NCBI RefSeq assembly: GCF_052088025.1
Contig: NZ_JBQCYD010000009.1
Coordinates: forward strand, 1 to 64,000
Reading direction: 5' to 3'
From: Anaeromonas sp052088025
GTDB lineage: Bacteria; Bacillota; Clostridia; Tissierellales; SIT17
DNA length: 64,000 nt
A program made the translations under genes and the position numbers. Shown one piece after another: positions 36,279-44,486 of the stretch (position 1 is its first letter; each line of letters begins with the position of its first letter). Below the pieces are notes generated by a model. That model made no database searches, had not been told where the DNA came from, and saw only the letters and a program-made list of their open reading frames with translations.

Positions 36279-37434
36279 ACCTTAGAAGTTGTAATACTCC
36301 TTGAGGTGCAGAATTAGCTTGAGACAACATTGATTGTGCTGCTTGAGAAAGAATATTATTCTTAGTGAATTCCATCATTTCTTTAGCCATATCAACGTCT
36401 CTAATTCTTGATTCAGCAGCTTGTAAGTTTTCTCCTGAAGTATCTAAGTTCTTGATTGTATGATCTAATCTATTTTGGTAAGCTCCTAATTTAGAACGCT
36501 CTGCAGATACATCCTTTATAGATTGGTCTATAACTGCTAGATTATCTGTAAACCTTTGTGAAGTCACATCAACACCATCTAAAGCAAAAGAAGGGGTTGC
36601 TGTAGAACCTAAATTAGTTGCTCTCATATCTGACATAGAAATATCTAAAGTTTGAGAACTGTTAGCACCAATTTGCAAAGTAGATTTTCCAGCTACTGTA
36701 GAATCATCTTCTGTAATTAAAGTTTTATCATTAATATCTATACCAGTAGTTGAATTAAATGTATCTGCTGAACCTAATGTTACCTTTACACCTAATTTAT
36801 CAAAATCTAAAACATCTCCAGCTGAATAAGCTCCAATAGCTCCAGATAGATTTACAGTTTGACTAGTAGTTCCATCTGATAATGATATTGTAGTATTCTT
36901 ATCAGTATAACTAAATGTATATGTTTTTCCTGCATCAGCAGCAGAAACATCAACAGTATGACCAGTTAATACAGTATCAGCATCACCATTATCTGCAGCA
37001 TCTAACTTAAGTCCTACTGTACCTTTTAAAAGTGTTTTACCATTAAATTCAGTTCTAGTAGCAATATCCGTTACTTCTGTTGTTAATTGTGTGATTTCTT
37101 CTTGAATTGCATTTAAATCTTCACTTGTATTTGTATCATTATTAGATTGTACAGTTAATTCTCTCATTCTTTGTAGTATAGCATGAGTTTCATTTAAAGC
37201 ACCTTCAGCTGTTTGGATCATTGAAATACCATCTTGAGCATTTCTTGAAGCTTGATTTAAACCTCTAATTTGTCCTCTCATTTTTTCAGATATTGCTAAT
37301 CCTGCTGCGTCATCCCCTGCTTTGTTAATTCTAAGTCCTGAAGATAATTTCCCTACATTTTTTTCTGAGTTTGCAGAGTTTACTCCTAATTGTCTGTGAG
37401 TATTCATTGCCATTAGATTATGATTAATTCTCAT
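36277..37434 (-). CDS. hag: Flagellin
   Basis: A 385-residue filament subunit. N-terminal D0/D1 starts MRINHNLMAMNTHRQLG and includes LSSGLRINKAGDDAAGLAIS; a variable Thr/Ala/Asp-rich middle (about 150-290) forms the outer domain; the C-terminal D1/D0 ends NILSQAAQSMLSQANSAPQG and VLQLLR. Without splicing it stops at TAG 36279-36277. The stop codon coincides with the likely 5' end of a group I intron, beyond which a second C-terminus is encoded. A sigma-D promoter lies 125 bases upstream, and CsrA/FliW are encoded just before, as in Bacillus, where they control flagellin translation. Confidence 0.97.
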   Translation of the reverse strand: MRINHNLMAMNTHRQLGVNSANSEKNVGKLSSGLRINKAGDDAAGLAISEKMRGQIRGLNQASRNAQDGISMIQTAEGALNETHAILQRMRELTVQSNNDTNTSEDLNAIQEEITQLTTEVTDIATRTEFNGKTLLKGTVGLKLDAADNGDADTVLTGHTVDVSAADAGKTYTFSYTDKNTTISLSDGTTSQTVNLSGAIGAYSAGDVLDFDKLGVKVTLGSADTFNSTTGIDINDKTLITEDDSTVAGKSTLQIGANSSQTLDISMSDMRATNLGSTATPSFALDGVDVTSQRFTDNLAVIDQSIKDVSAERSKLGAYQNRLDHTIKNLDTSGENLQAAESRIRDVDMAKEMMEFTKNNILSQAAQSMLSQANSAPQGVLQLLR

Positions 37435-37558
37435 TTTTATATTCCTCCCTGAATTTTACCTTTTATTCGGCATCCTTGCCTTTAAGGCTTATTTATAATA
37501 AATATGATATTACATTCGGCCGATATGTAAATATTATATTTATTTGCTTACATATATA

Positions 37559-37585
37559 CTATCGGTATATTTTTTAAAAACTTTA
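37559..37585 (-). promoter_or_regulatory. Sigma-D (sigma-28) promoter of the flagellin gene
   Basis: TAAA (37585-37582), 15 bases, then ACCGATAG (37566-37559) on the minus strand. The long leader of about 120 bases to the ATG gives room for a CsrA binding site; a clear GGA hairpin near the ribosome site was not resolved by eye. Confidence 0.82.
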
Positions 37586-37613
37586 GTGTTTTTTGAAAAA
37601 AGTTTTGGAAGTT

Positions 37614-37832
37614 TTAAAACAATCCCTTCAAACTAGCCAAATCCACTTCCCCACTTGCTGCCTCTTTGTTCTCTTTTCTAATTTCTTCATATATTTCTTT
37701 TCTGTGTATATCTATATTTTTTGGGGCTTTTATTCCTAGTTTTACTTTTCCTTCTTCTATGCCTGTTACTATTATTTCTATATTATCTCCTATCATGATA
37801 CTTTCATCTTTTTTTCTTGTTAGTATTAGCAT
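37614..37832 (-). CDS. csrA: Carbon storage regulator CsrA
   Basis: A 72-residue RNA-binding dimer: MLILTRKKDESIMIGDNIEI and KLGIKAPKNIDIHRKEIYEEI are the conserved core. In Firmicutes it represses flagellin translation and is held by FliW. Its ATG directly follows the fliW stop codon (TAAATG). Confidence 0.96.
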   Translation of the reverse strand: MLILTRKKDESIMIGDNIEIIVTGIEEGKVKLGIKAPKNIDIHRKEIYEEIRKENKEAASGEVDLASLKGLF

Positions 37833-38276
37833 TTATATAGCCTCGCTTTCCTTTTTGAATATTGGATATCTTGTGCTATATTGTGAATTGTCTAATACTA
37901 CTTGTGCTCCCTTATTGTTTCTTGTGTTTATTACTATAGGTCCTGATAGGTTGGCTGTCATTTCCTTTAGGTTCTTTGGTACCGTTACTATTGTGTATAA
38001 TTTCACATCTTCCGGGATGTTTATTTCTAAGTTTTCTACTACTGAATCTGGAATATTTATATCATAGTCTTTTTTGAATATAAATGGATCTATTATTACA
38101 AATGCTAGGTTGCTGTCATTTAAAGATTGAAGATAGTGAAATGGATTTTCACTATCCTTGTTTTCTATTATTATAAACTCTTTTTGGTCTTCAAATGCTA
38201 GCATTCCACTTGGAAAGTTTAATATATCTTTTTCTTCTATTTCTATTTGACCAAAGTTTTTGGTGTTTATTTTCAT
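37833..38276 (-). CDS. fliW: Flagellar assembly factor FliW
   Basis: A 147-residue protein that binds CsrA or flagellin and so couples flagellin synthesis to export. Seen: ILNFPSGMLAFEDQKEFIII and FVIIDPFIFKKDYDINIPD, and VTVPKNLKEMTANLSGPIVIN, all typical. It begins the fliW-csrA pair, 8 bases after AGAAAAGAGGTG-type ribosome site sequence. Confidence 0.95.
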   Translation of the reverse strand: MKINTKNFGQIEIEEKDILNFPSGMLAFEDQKEFIIIENKDSENPFHYLQSLNDSNLAFVIIDPFIFKKDYDINIPDSVVENLEINIPEDVKLYTIVTVPKNLKEMTANLSGPIVINTRNNKGAQVVLDNSQYSTRYPIFKKESEAI

Positions 38277-38299
38277 ATGGCACCTCTTTTCTTTAATTA

Positions 38300-38351
38300 T
38301 AAGATTCTTCGCTATGCTCAGAATGACAGATATAAAGCTCAGGATGACAGG
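38300..38351. repeat. Two units of the dispersed repeat, one partial
   Basis: TTCTTCGCTATGCTCAGAAT (38305-38324) plus a short AGCTCAGGATGACAGG (38337-38352) lie on the left side of the foldback element between flgL and fliW. Confidence 0.75.
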
Positions 38352-38368
38352 CTTTTCACACTATAGTA

Positions 38369-38575
38369 AGATTATTTGAAAGGTTAATGAACCATTTACA
38401 ATAAATCAGCTAAGAAAATCAGCTGAAAGTTGCAGATATAAATCTGTGGATGAGATGCTTTTCTCATCAGCCGCCTTGGACGCCTTATCCAATTTGCGGC
38501 GGTTAGGATTTATATCAAAACTAAAGCTAGATTTTCTCTGATTTATTGTCTGGTGAATGTCCTTTCAAATCAATC
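38369..38575. repeat. 207-bp foldback element (long imperfect inverted repeat)
   Basis: The left arm (38369-38444) and right arm (38507-38575) are near inverse copies: ATTATTTGAAAGG against CCTTTCAAATCAAT, ACAATAAATCAG against CTGATTTATTGT, and GATATAAATC against GATTTATATC. The centre holds two smaller hairpins, ATGAGATGC..TCAT (38450-38467) and GCCGCC...GGCGG (38470-38502, with TTGGA/TCCAA inside). No coding frame fits. It resembles a MITE or a structured RNA, and occupies most of the gap 38277-38669. Confidence 0.7.
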
Positions 38576-38586
38576 GATTATTGAAC

Positions 38587-38654
38587 AAGATCCTTCGCTA
38601 TCACTCAGGATGACAAAGTTAAAAACAAGATCCTTCATTTCATTCAGGATGACA
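38587..38654. repeat. Two direct units of the dispersed repeat
   Basis: AGATCCTTCGCTATCACTCA (38588-38607) and AGATCCTTCATTTCATTCAG (38628-38647), both continuing GGATGACA, lie on the right side of the foldback element. Confidence 0.8.
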
Positions 38655-38669
38655 CGACTAATACATATT

Positions 38670-39596
38670 CTACCTTAAAAAGTCCATTAATGATGGCTGT
38701 ATTATTCTTGCTCCTGCTTGAAGGGATGCTTGATACACTGTTTCTTGGGTTTTAAGATCTATTATTGTTTTTGCTATATCTGCATCTTCATTTTTTGATA
38801 ATAGTTTTGTTACACTTAGTGTTTGATCTTCTAATCTATTCATATTTAACTCTAATCTATTGGTCTTTGCTCCTATTTCTGCCCTTACTGAAAGTAGATT
38901 GCTTATTGTATCATCTACTTCACCAAGTGATTCATTTATACTTTCGCTATCATCTGTATCTAGACCATCTATAAGCCTATCAAACACAGCTATCATTTCA
39001 GGCTTTTCACCTGCTGATACTAATTCAGCATCATAGCTCCCATTTGCCGCTCCAAATAATCGTGTCCCTACTATATTTACATCTATTGTATCTGCTGAAC
39101 CCACATTGTATTCGGTCTTTTCATTTATAGCTAAATCTATATTATATTTGCCATCTTCACCTATTAAATCACTACCTGTTTTATAGCCTGAAAAAATTCC
39201 TCGTCCTGCATATTTGGTGTTTGCTACCTTTATTACTTGTTCTCTAAGTTGCTTTATCTCTGCTGATATTTTTTCCTTGTCTTCAGCTGTGTTTGTTCCA
39301 TTTGCTCCTTGTACTGTAAGTTCACGTGCACGCTGAAGTACATCACCAATTTGTGAAACGCTTGATTCTGTTATTTCCATCCAGCTATTTGCATCATCTA
39401 CATTTCTTTTGTACTGTTCTATTCTGGATAAATCTGTATGGAACTTTAGTGATTTTGATACTCCTATTGGATCATCTGAAGGGAGTTGGAATTTCTTCCC
39501 ACTTGTCATCTTATCATTAGTTTTACTTAATGTTTCTAAATTGTTATTTACATTTCTCATCATATTGCTAATCATCATATTATTTGTTATTCTCAT
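38670..39596 (-). CDS. flgL: Flagellar hook-associated protein 3 (FlgL)
   Basis: A 308-residue junction protein between hook and filament. The N-terminal MRITNNMMISNMMRNVNNNL and LSKTNDKMTSGKKFQLPSDD match the flagellin-like FlgL start; the C-terminus ETVYQASLQAGARIIQPSLMDFL is diagnostic. The ATG is 2 bases from the FlgK stop codon. Normal length. Confidence 0.95.
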   Translation of the reverse strand: MRITNNMMISNMMRNVNNNLETLSKTNDKMTSGKKFQLPSDDPIGVSKSLKFHTDLSRIEQYKRNVDDANSWMEITESSVSQIGDVLQRARELTVQGANGTNTAEDKEKISAEIKQLREQVIKVANTKYAGRGIFSGYKTGSDLIGEDGKYNIDLAINEKTEYNVGSADTIDVNIVGTRLFGAANGSYDAELVSAGEKPEMIAVFDRLIDGLDTDDSESINESLGEVDDTISNLLSVRAEIGAKTNRLELNMNRLEDQTLSVTKLLSKNEDADIAKTIIDLKTQETVYQASLQAGARIIQPSLMDFLR

Positions 39597-39598
39597 AT

Positions 39599-41074
39599 TT
39601 ACCTCCCTACAAGTCCTAATCTATTTATTGTCACATCATATATTGTATCTATTGTTGTTATCATTCTTGCTGCTGCATTGTATGAATGTTGGAATTTGAC
39701 CATATTACTCATTTCTTCATCTAGGGAAACTCCTGATTCTGATTGGCGTCTTTTATCTATTCCTTCTACTATTACCTTTCCATTTTCGCCCATTCTTATA
39801 GATTGTTGGCCATCTACAGCGAGCGTTGATAATACTGATTTCATGAAATCATCTGGTGTACCTTGTGGTAATTGCTCATTATCATTATCTGGTTTTGCAG
39901 TAAAGAATTCATTGTTATCACGTTCTGCTATCAACTTCTTTATGATGTCATTATTTTCTTTATCGGCAACATCAGGACTAGAACTTGCTGCTATATTATC
40001 TAGATTGTTTAGTATAGCTTCTGATACCTTTATATTTGATGCATCAATATTTGTGCCACTGCTCGGTTCAAACATATTTATTTCATCATCTTCATTTCTG
40101 TTAAAGCCTTCTTTATGAATATCATTCATATTTTTTGCAAAGGTCTTTGCAAAATCATTTAATCTTTTCATATAAAAAGGTACTCCCCTATATTCCTGGT
40201 TTACTCCATCACCATCGCGTACATCTATAAGTCCTTTGAGCGTCCCTGACTTTAATTCTAGTTTGTTTCCATTTTCCCATTCTAATTGATATAATTTTTC
40301 TTCACTGTTTAATGGGTTTCCTATAGTTGGTGCTGGATATTTTAATTTGTTTGACACTTCACCATCTACTAGTGCTACTCCACCTATTGATACTTTGAAT
40401 CTACCATTGGTCTCTGACGCATTTATATTTGCTATCTCTGATAATTCATCTACCAATAAATCCCTACTATCCCTGAGATCATTTGCACTTGATCCATTTA
40501 GTTCTATTAGGTATATTTCTTTGTTAAGTCCTGATATCCTATCTGAATAAGAATTTATCTTCTTTATATTTGTGCCTACTTCAAAGTTGATTTCATTTTG
40601 TGTAGATTTTAAATTTTCTGCTGTTGAATTTATATATTTAGTCAGTGAAATCATCTTTTCACGAACGAGTGCTCTATTTGCATCATCGCCTGGATTTGTT
40701 GAAAGTGACTCTAGGGATGTGAAAAATTCATCTAAATTTTTCCTTATACTAGAATCTGATGGTTCATTAAAAACATGTGATATTTCTGTAAGTGCTTCTT
40801 CTTTTATATTCCACTCTCCTACTGGAGCATTTTCTCCCCAGTATTTGAAGTCTAAATATGAATCACGCACCCTATTTACTTCAGTAATATTTGTACCTGT
40901 ACCTAAAAATCCGAGTCCAGCTATATTGTGTGGATTGTTGGATTCTTGTGTGTTTTGCTGCCTACTATATCCCTTTGTATTTACATTTGATATATTGTGA
41001 TTTGTTGTATATAGATTTTTTTGACTTGCAAGAAGTCCTGATACTGCTGTATTAAACCCTATCCATCCACTCAT
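39599..41074 (-). CDS. flgK: Flagellar hook-associated protein 1 (FlgK), second copy
   Basis: A 491-residue hook-filament junction protein. N-terminal GFNTAVSGLLASQKNLYTTN and HNISNVNTKGYSRQQ are hallmark rod/hook-family motifs; the C-terminus MVKFQHSYNAAARMITTIDT is FlgK-like. It is the second of two adjacent flgK-type genes, sharing LYTTNHNISN...NDLRDSRD features with the upstream copy, yet diverged. One of the two may have taken another role. Confidence 0.9.
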   Translation of the reverse strand: MSGWIGFNTAVSGLLASQKNLYTTNHNISNVNTKGYSRQQNTQESNNPHNIAGLGFLGTGTNITEVNRVRDSYLDFKYWGENAPVGEWNIKEEALTEISHVFNEPSDSSIRKNLDEFFTSLESLSTNPGDDANRALVREKMISLTKYINSTAENLKSTQNEINFEVGTNIKKINSYSDRISGLNKEIYLIELNGSSANDLRDSRDLLVDELSEIANINASETNGRFKVSIGGVALVDGEVSNKLKYPAPTIGNPLNSEEKLYQLEWENGNKLELKSGTLKGLIDVRDGDGVNQEYRGVPFYMKRLNDFAKTFAKNMNDIHKEGFNRNEDDEINMFEPSSGTNIDASNIKVSEAILNNLDNIAASSSPDVADKENNDIIKKLIAERDNNEFFTAKPDNDNEQLPQGTPDDFMKSVLSTLAVDGQQSIRMGENGKVIVEGIDKRRQSESGVSLDEEMSNMVKFQHSYNAAARMITTIDTIYDVTINRLGLVGR

Positions 41075-41088
41075 TTATCTTCGCTCCT

Positions 41089-42549
41089 TTAATTTCCTAC
41101 TCTACCCATTCTGTTTACCACATTGTCTATCATTTCATCTATTGCATTTACAAGCCTACTATTTGCTGTGTATGAATGTTGAAATTTAAGCATATTAGTC
41201 ATTTCTTCATCCATTGATACTCCTGATATGGCTGATTTTTGTCCCTGTATATTTAAAATTATGGTACCATGAGTTTTATTCATTATATTTGCTTTATTTG
41301 CTTCTACTCCCATGTCTGCTATAATGGACCTGTAATAGTTATCTGGAGTAATACTCAAATTGTGTTGCTGACCATCATCCTTATCTGAATTTGTATCTGA
41401 AAAAAGATTACTATCCCTTATATCCCTTATTGCCTTAGCTATAGTTCCATCTCCTCTTTCTCCTGTTCCTGATGCAGCTATATTGTTTAAGGTATCTAAA
41501 TTATCATTTAATTTTATATTGCCTGCAGTTATCTCACCTGATTCTCCACTTCCTACAAAGAATTTTCCTGCTGGATCTCCTGTAAGTGTTTTACCACCCT
41601 CATGGATTGCATTTACTTTGTCTGCAATTCCCTTTACAAAATTATCTAATCTATTTATAAGGCTAGGTATGACTTCTGTGTATTTTTCATCTGTAGAATC
41701 AAAACCTCCTCGCCCTTCTATTATTCCCTTTAGATATCCACCCTTTATTTCTACCTTGGTTTCATTCATATCCTTCCACTCTATTTGAAAGAATGAATTC
41801 TTATCTGCTTTTGCTTGCATCTCTCTTGAATCTTCTCCACTTACAAGCATGACTCCACCTACATATACATCAACTGATCCATTTTGATTTTCTACTGATT
41901 TTATATTTATATCTTCTGATAATCTATCTATTAGTGCATTTCTTTTATCGCGAAGATCATTTGCCTTGACTCCTGATGCTTCATTTAATGTGATAGTAGA
42001 ATTTAGTTTTGCTATATCTTTTGCCATATTATTTATTTCATTTACTTTATTTGATATATCCTTGTTCAAATTTACTCTAAGGGAATTTAATTGATTGGAT
42101 GTATGATTTACTGTTTCTACAAAGGCTATAGCGCGTTCTCTAACCATTCCTCTTATTGTAAGATTTTCTGGATCTTTTCCGAGTTCATCGAAACTATTCC
42201 ATAGTTCATTCATCACTTCACCAAGTCCTGAACCACCTGGTTCATTCATTATCTCTTCTACTTGTGAAAATATATCGGTTCGAGCCTGCCAATATCCTGT
42301 GCTTTCTGCTTCAGACCTATAGCGCTCGTCTAAAAACCTATCTCTAATTTGTCTTATATTTGCTACATTTACTCCAGTTCCTATAGAGCCCTTTACTCCT
42401 ACCATATCCTGATAATGCCCATCTGATTGAATGACATCTTGTCTTACATAGTTGGGGTTTGTGCTATTTGATATATTATGACTTACTGTATCTAATGCCT
42501 TTTTGTTTACATATAATCCTGATATTGCTGTTGATAATCCTTGAAACAA
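41089..42549 (-). CDS. flgK: Flagellar hook-associated protein 1 (FlgK), first copy
   Basis: A 486-residue junction protein. N-terminal MFQGLSTAISGLYVNKKALD and VSHNISNSTNPNYVRQDV, the middle with NDLRDKRNALIDRLSEDINI, and the C-terminal MLKFQHSYTANSRLVNAIDE show the FlgK layout. The motif NPNYVRQ replaces the usual NxxGYSRQ and is unusual. It follows flgN by 15 bases and precedes a second flgK-like gene by 14 bases. Confidence 0.9.
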   Translation of the reverse strand: MFQGLSTAISGLYVNKKALDTVSHNISNSTNPNYVRQDVIQSDGHYQDMVGVKGSIGTGVNVANIRQIRDRFLDERYRSEAESTGYWQARTDIFSQVEEIMNEPGGSGLGEVMNELWNSFDELGKDPENLTIRGMVRERAIAFVETVNHTSNQLNSLRVNLNKDISNKVNEINNMAKDIAKLNSTITLNEASGVKANDLRDKRNALIDRLSEDINIKSVENQNGSVDVYVGGVMLVSGEDSREMQAKADKNSFFQIEWKDMNETKVEIKGGYLKGIIEGRGGFDSTDEKYTEVIPSLINRLDNFVKGIADKVNAIHEGGKTLTGDPAGKFFVGSGESGEITAGNIKLNDNLDTLNNIAASGTGERGDGTIAKAIRDIRDSNLFSDTNSDKDDGQQHNLSITPDNYYRSIIADMGVEANKANIMNKTHGTIILNIQGQKSAISGVSMDEEMTNMLKFQHSYTANSRLVNAIDEMIDNVVNRMGRVGN

Positions 42550-42564
42550 AATAATTACCCCTTT

Positions 42565-43050
42565 CTATGCCTTTTGATTGAACAATGATATATTTTCAGA
42601 TTTTGCCTTTCCTTTTCCATAGGTCAAATTGTTATCCCTGTTTGTAAATACATTTATATTCAAATCTATATAATCAAGTGAATCCTTTATTAATGTGCCA
42701 TTTAATTCATTTTTATTTTTAACCTCATCTAGTAATTTGATTAACTTTTCTCTTGAATTTGAAAGTCTTTCTTTTTCTTTTCCCTGTAAGATATCTATGA
42801 TTTCTTTTATATTTATGTCCTTTTTTAATCCCTCTTTATGAGCAATATTAAAAATAACTTTTTCACGTAATGTTTCAAATTTAGATAATTTTTCTATTAT
42901 AGAATATTCTTCCTTTGTTATATTATCTAATGCTTTTAAATCTCCCGATATTAATATATCTGTTTTTTCTTGTAATTTTTTAAGTAACTCGCTATATACA
43001 TCTATTTCTTCATTTAATACTTTTATAAGTATATCTATTAGTTCTTTCAT
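42565..43050 (-). CDS. flgN: FlgN family flagellar export chaperone
   Basis: A 161-residue helical protein (LIDILIKVLNEEIDVYSELL, KTDILISGDLKALDNITKEE) that should escort FlgK and FlgL to the export gate. Its place between flgM and flgK matches Bacillus yvyG/flgN. Identification relies on helix pattern plus position. Confidence 0.85.
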   Translation of the reverse strand: MKELIDILIKVLNEEIDVYSELLKKLQEKTDILISGDLKALDNITKEEYSIIEKLSKFETLREKVIFNIAHKEGLKKDINIKEIIDILQGKEKERLSNSREKLIKLLDEVKNKNELNGTLIKDSLDYIDLNINVFTNRDNNLTYGKGKAKSENISLFNQKA

Positions 43051-43058
43051 ATAATCAC

Positions 43059-43346
43059 CTATAGGCCTTTTCTACTATTGATATCTTCTAATATCTTCTT
43101 TGCTACCAGTTTTGAATCTATATTATAGTTTCCATTTTTCATTTGAGTTTTTATTTCTTTTATTTTTTCTTCTCTAATATCAGGTGAGTTTTTTGCTAGT
43201 TTTATAGCCTTTTGTATCATCTTGGCTTCATCTGATATAGTGAATTCATCTTTTTTATCTGATTTTATTTTTTGATCTGACTTTATGCTGTTGTTCTTAT
43301 ATGCATTTTGGATTTTATTTATATTTCCATTATTAAATATTTTCAT
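43059..43346 (-). CDS. flgM: Anti-sigma-D factor FlgM
   Basis: A 95-residue, mostly unstructured protein that binds and blocks sigma-D until the hook is complete. The core KKDEFTISDEAKMIQKAIKL and REEKIKEIKTQMKNGNYNID is FlgM-like. A GTG 9 bases upstream is in frame, but AGTGAGG suits the ATG at 43346. It is driven by a sigma-D promoter, closing a feedback loop. Confidence 0.93.
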   Translation of the reverse strand: MKIFNNGNINKIQNAYKNNSIKSDQKIKSDKKDEFTISDEAKMIQKAIKLAKNSPDIREEKIKEIKTQMKNGNYNIDSKLVAKKILEDINSRKGL

Positions 43347-43379
43347 AAAAAACACCTCACTTTTGCCTTTCTATATATA

Positions 43380-43407
43380 CTATCGGCAATAGTGAGGTGA
43401 AACTTTA
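43380..43407 (-). promoter_or_regulatory. Sigma-D (sigma-28) promoter of flgM-flgN-flgK-flgK-flgL
   Basis: TAAA (43407-43404), 16 bases, then GCCGATAG (43387-43380) on the minus strand, about 35 bases before the flgM ATG. Confidence 0.87.
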
Positions 43408-43420
43408 GCTATAGTGTAAA

Positions 43421-43828
43421 TTATCTTCTATTTTTTACATTTAATTTGTTTGCATTTCTATATCTTTGTTCTTCTTCCTTTTTCAACTTATCTTCTCTTA
43501 ATACTCCCTTTAATTCCATATCCATTTCATTTATACATTTATCACAAAATCTACCTGATGATATAGGCTTTTCACATCTTTCACAATCTAATATGAGATT
43601 GCTTCCTTCTTTGATTTCAAGTTTTCCCTGCCTTAAAAATTCTAATATTTTCTTTTTAGGCACCTCTGTTGCTTGAGATACCTTGTTTATATCAGCATTT
43701 GAATTATCATAGATATATTCTCTCACCTTTTGATACATATCATTTTCTTCATTTCTACAAGCGTAGCAATTATCAAATCCATCATAGCTATATATCTTTC
43801 CACATTTCTTACAGTTTTTTATATTCAT
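43421..43828 (-). CDS. YvyF-like flagellar-region protein (zinc ribbon and helix-turn-helix)
   Basis: A 135-residue protein. The start has a four-cysteine zinc ribbon (NCKKCGKIYSYDGFDNCYAC), the middle a helix-turn-helix-like stretch (INKVSQATEVPKKKILEFLR), then a second knuckle (DCERCEKPISSGRFCDKCIN). This is the TIGR03826/YvyF family, always between comF and flgM. Its function is unknown. The ATG at 43828 has AAAGGGGTGA upstream; an ATG two codons earlier is too close. Confidence 0.88.
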   Translation of the reverse strand: MNIKNCKKCGKIYSYDGFDNCYACRNEENDMYQKVREYIYDNSNADINKVSQATEVPKKKILEFLRQGKLEIKEGSNLILDCERCEKPISSGRFCDKCINEMDMELKGVLREDKLKKEEEQRYRNANKLNVKNRR

Positions 43829-43842
43829 ATACATTCACCCCT

Positions 43843-44484
43843 TTAATCATCTCTGCCACTTGCTATTGTTATCAAATATGTTTTTTTGGCGCCCTTGTCC
43901 ATTATATTTCTCTTTGCTTCATTATATGTTGCTCCTGTTGTCATGATATCATCTACTATAAGTACACTTTTACCTTCAAATACATTTGTTTTTATGCTAA
44001 AGGCTCCTTTTATGTTTTCTCGCCTTAAAGCTTTTGATAGGCCTGATTGAGATTTGGTTTTTTTGTGTTTTATCAAATTTTTCGTGTCCATCTCTATATT
44101 TAGTTTTTCTGATAGATATTTAGCTAAAAGTTCTGATTGATTAAATCCTCTTTTGGCTTTTTTCCTCTTTGACATTGGTATTGGCACTATCAAATCTATT
44201 TCTATACCTTTTCTTTTCTCTAATTCTTCAAGGACAATAGGTCCTAGCATTTTATATAGGTAGGGATTTTTACTATATTTATATGAAAATATGATTTCGC
44301 GTATTTTATCATTATACTTTAAAGGACATATTATATGATCTTCTATTTGATGGTCTATAAATTCTAATTTACTTTTGCATTCACTACACAGATGATTTTT
44401 AATCGATTCATCAAATTCATTGCATATGAAACATATGTTTTTTTCTGGATAAATCAAGTCTATTATTTTTTTAAAAATTTTCAT
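43843..44484 (-). CDS. comF: ComF family protein (phosphoribosyltransferase fold)
   Basis: A 213-residue protein with an N-terminal zinc knuckle (CFICNEFDESIKNHLCSEC), the KAKRGFNQSELLAKYLSEKL motif and the PRPP loop VLIVDDIMTTGATYNEAKR. ComFC-type proteins aid uptake or integration of DNA. It is followed by yvyF as in Bacillus; recD2 ends only 2 bases upstream. Confidence 0.93.
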   Translation of the reverse strand: MKIFKKIIDLIYPEKNICFICNEFDESIKNHLCSECKSKLEFIDHQIEDHIICPLKYNDKIREIIFSYKYSKNPYLYKMLGPIVLEELEKRKGIEIDLIVPIPMSKRKKAKRGFNQSELLAKYLSEKLNIEMDTKNLIKHKKTKSQSGLSKALRRENIKGAFSIKTNVFEGKSVLIVDDIMTTGATYNEAKRNIMDKGAKKTYLITIASGRDD

Positions 44485-44486
44485 AT

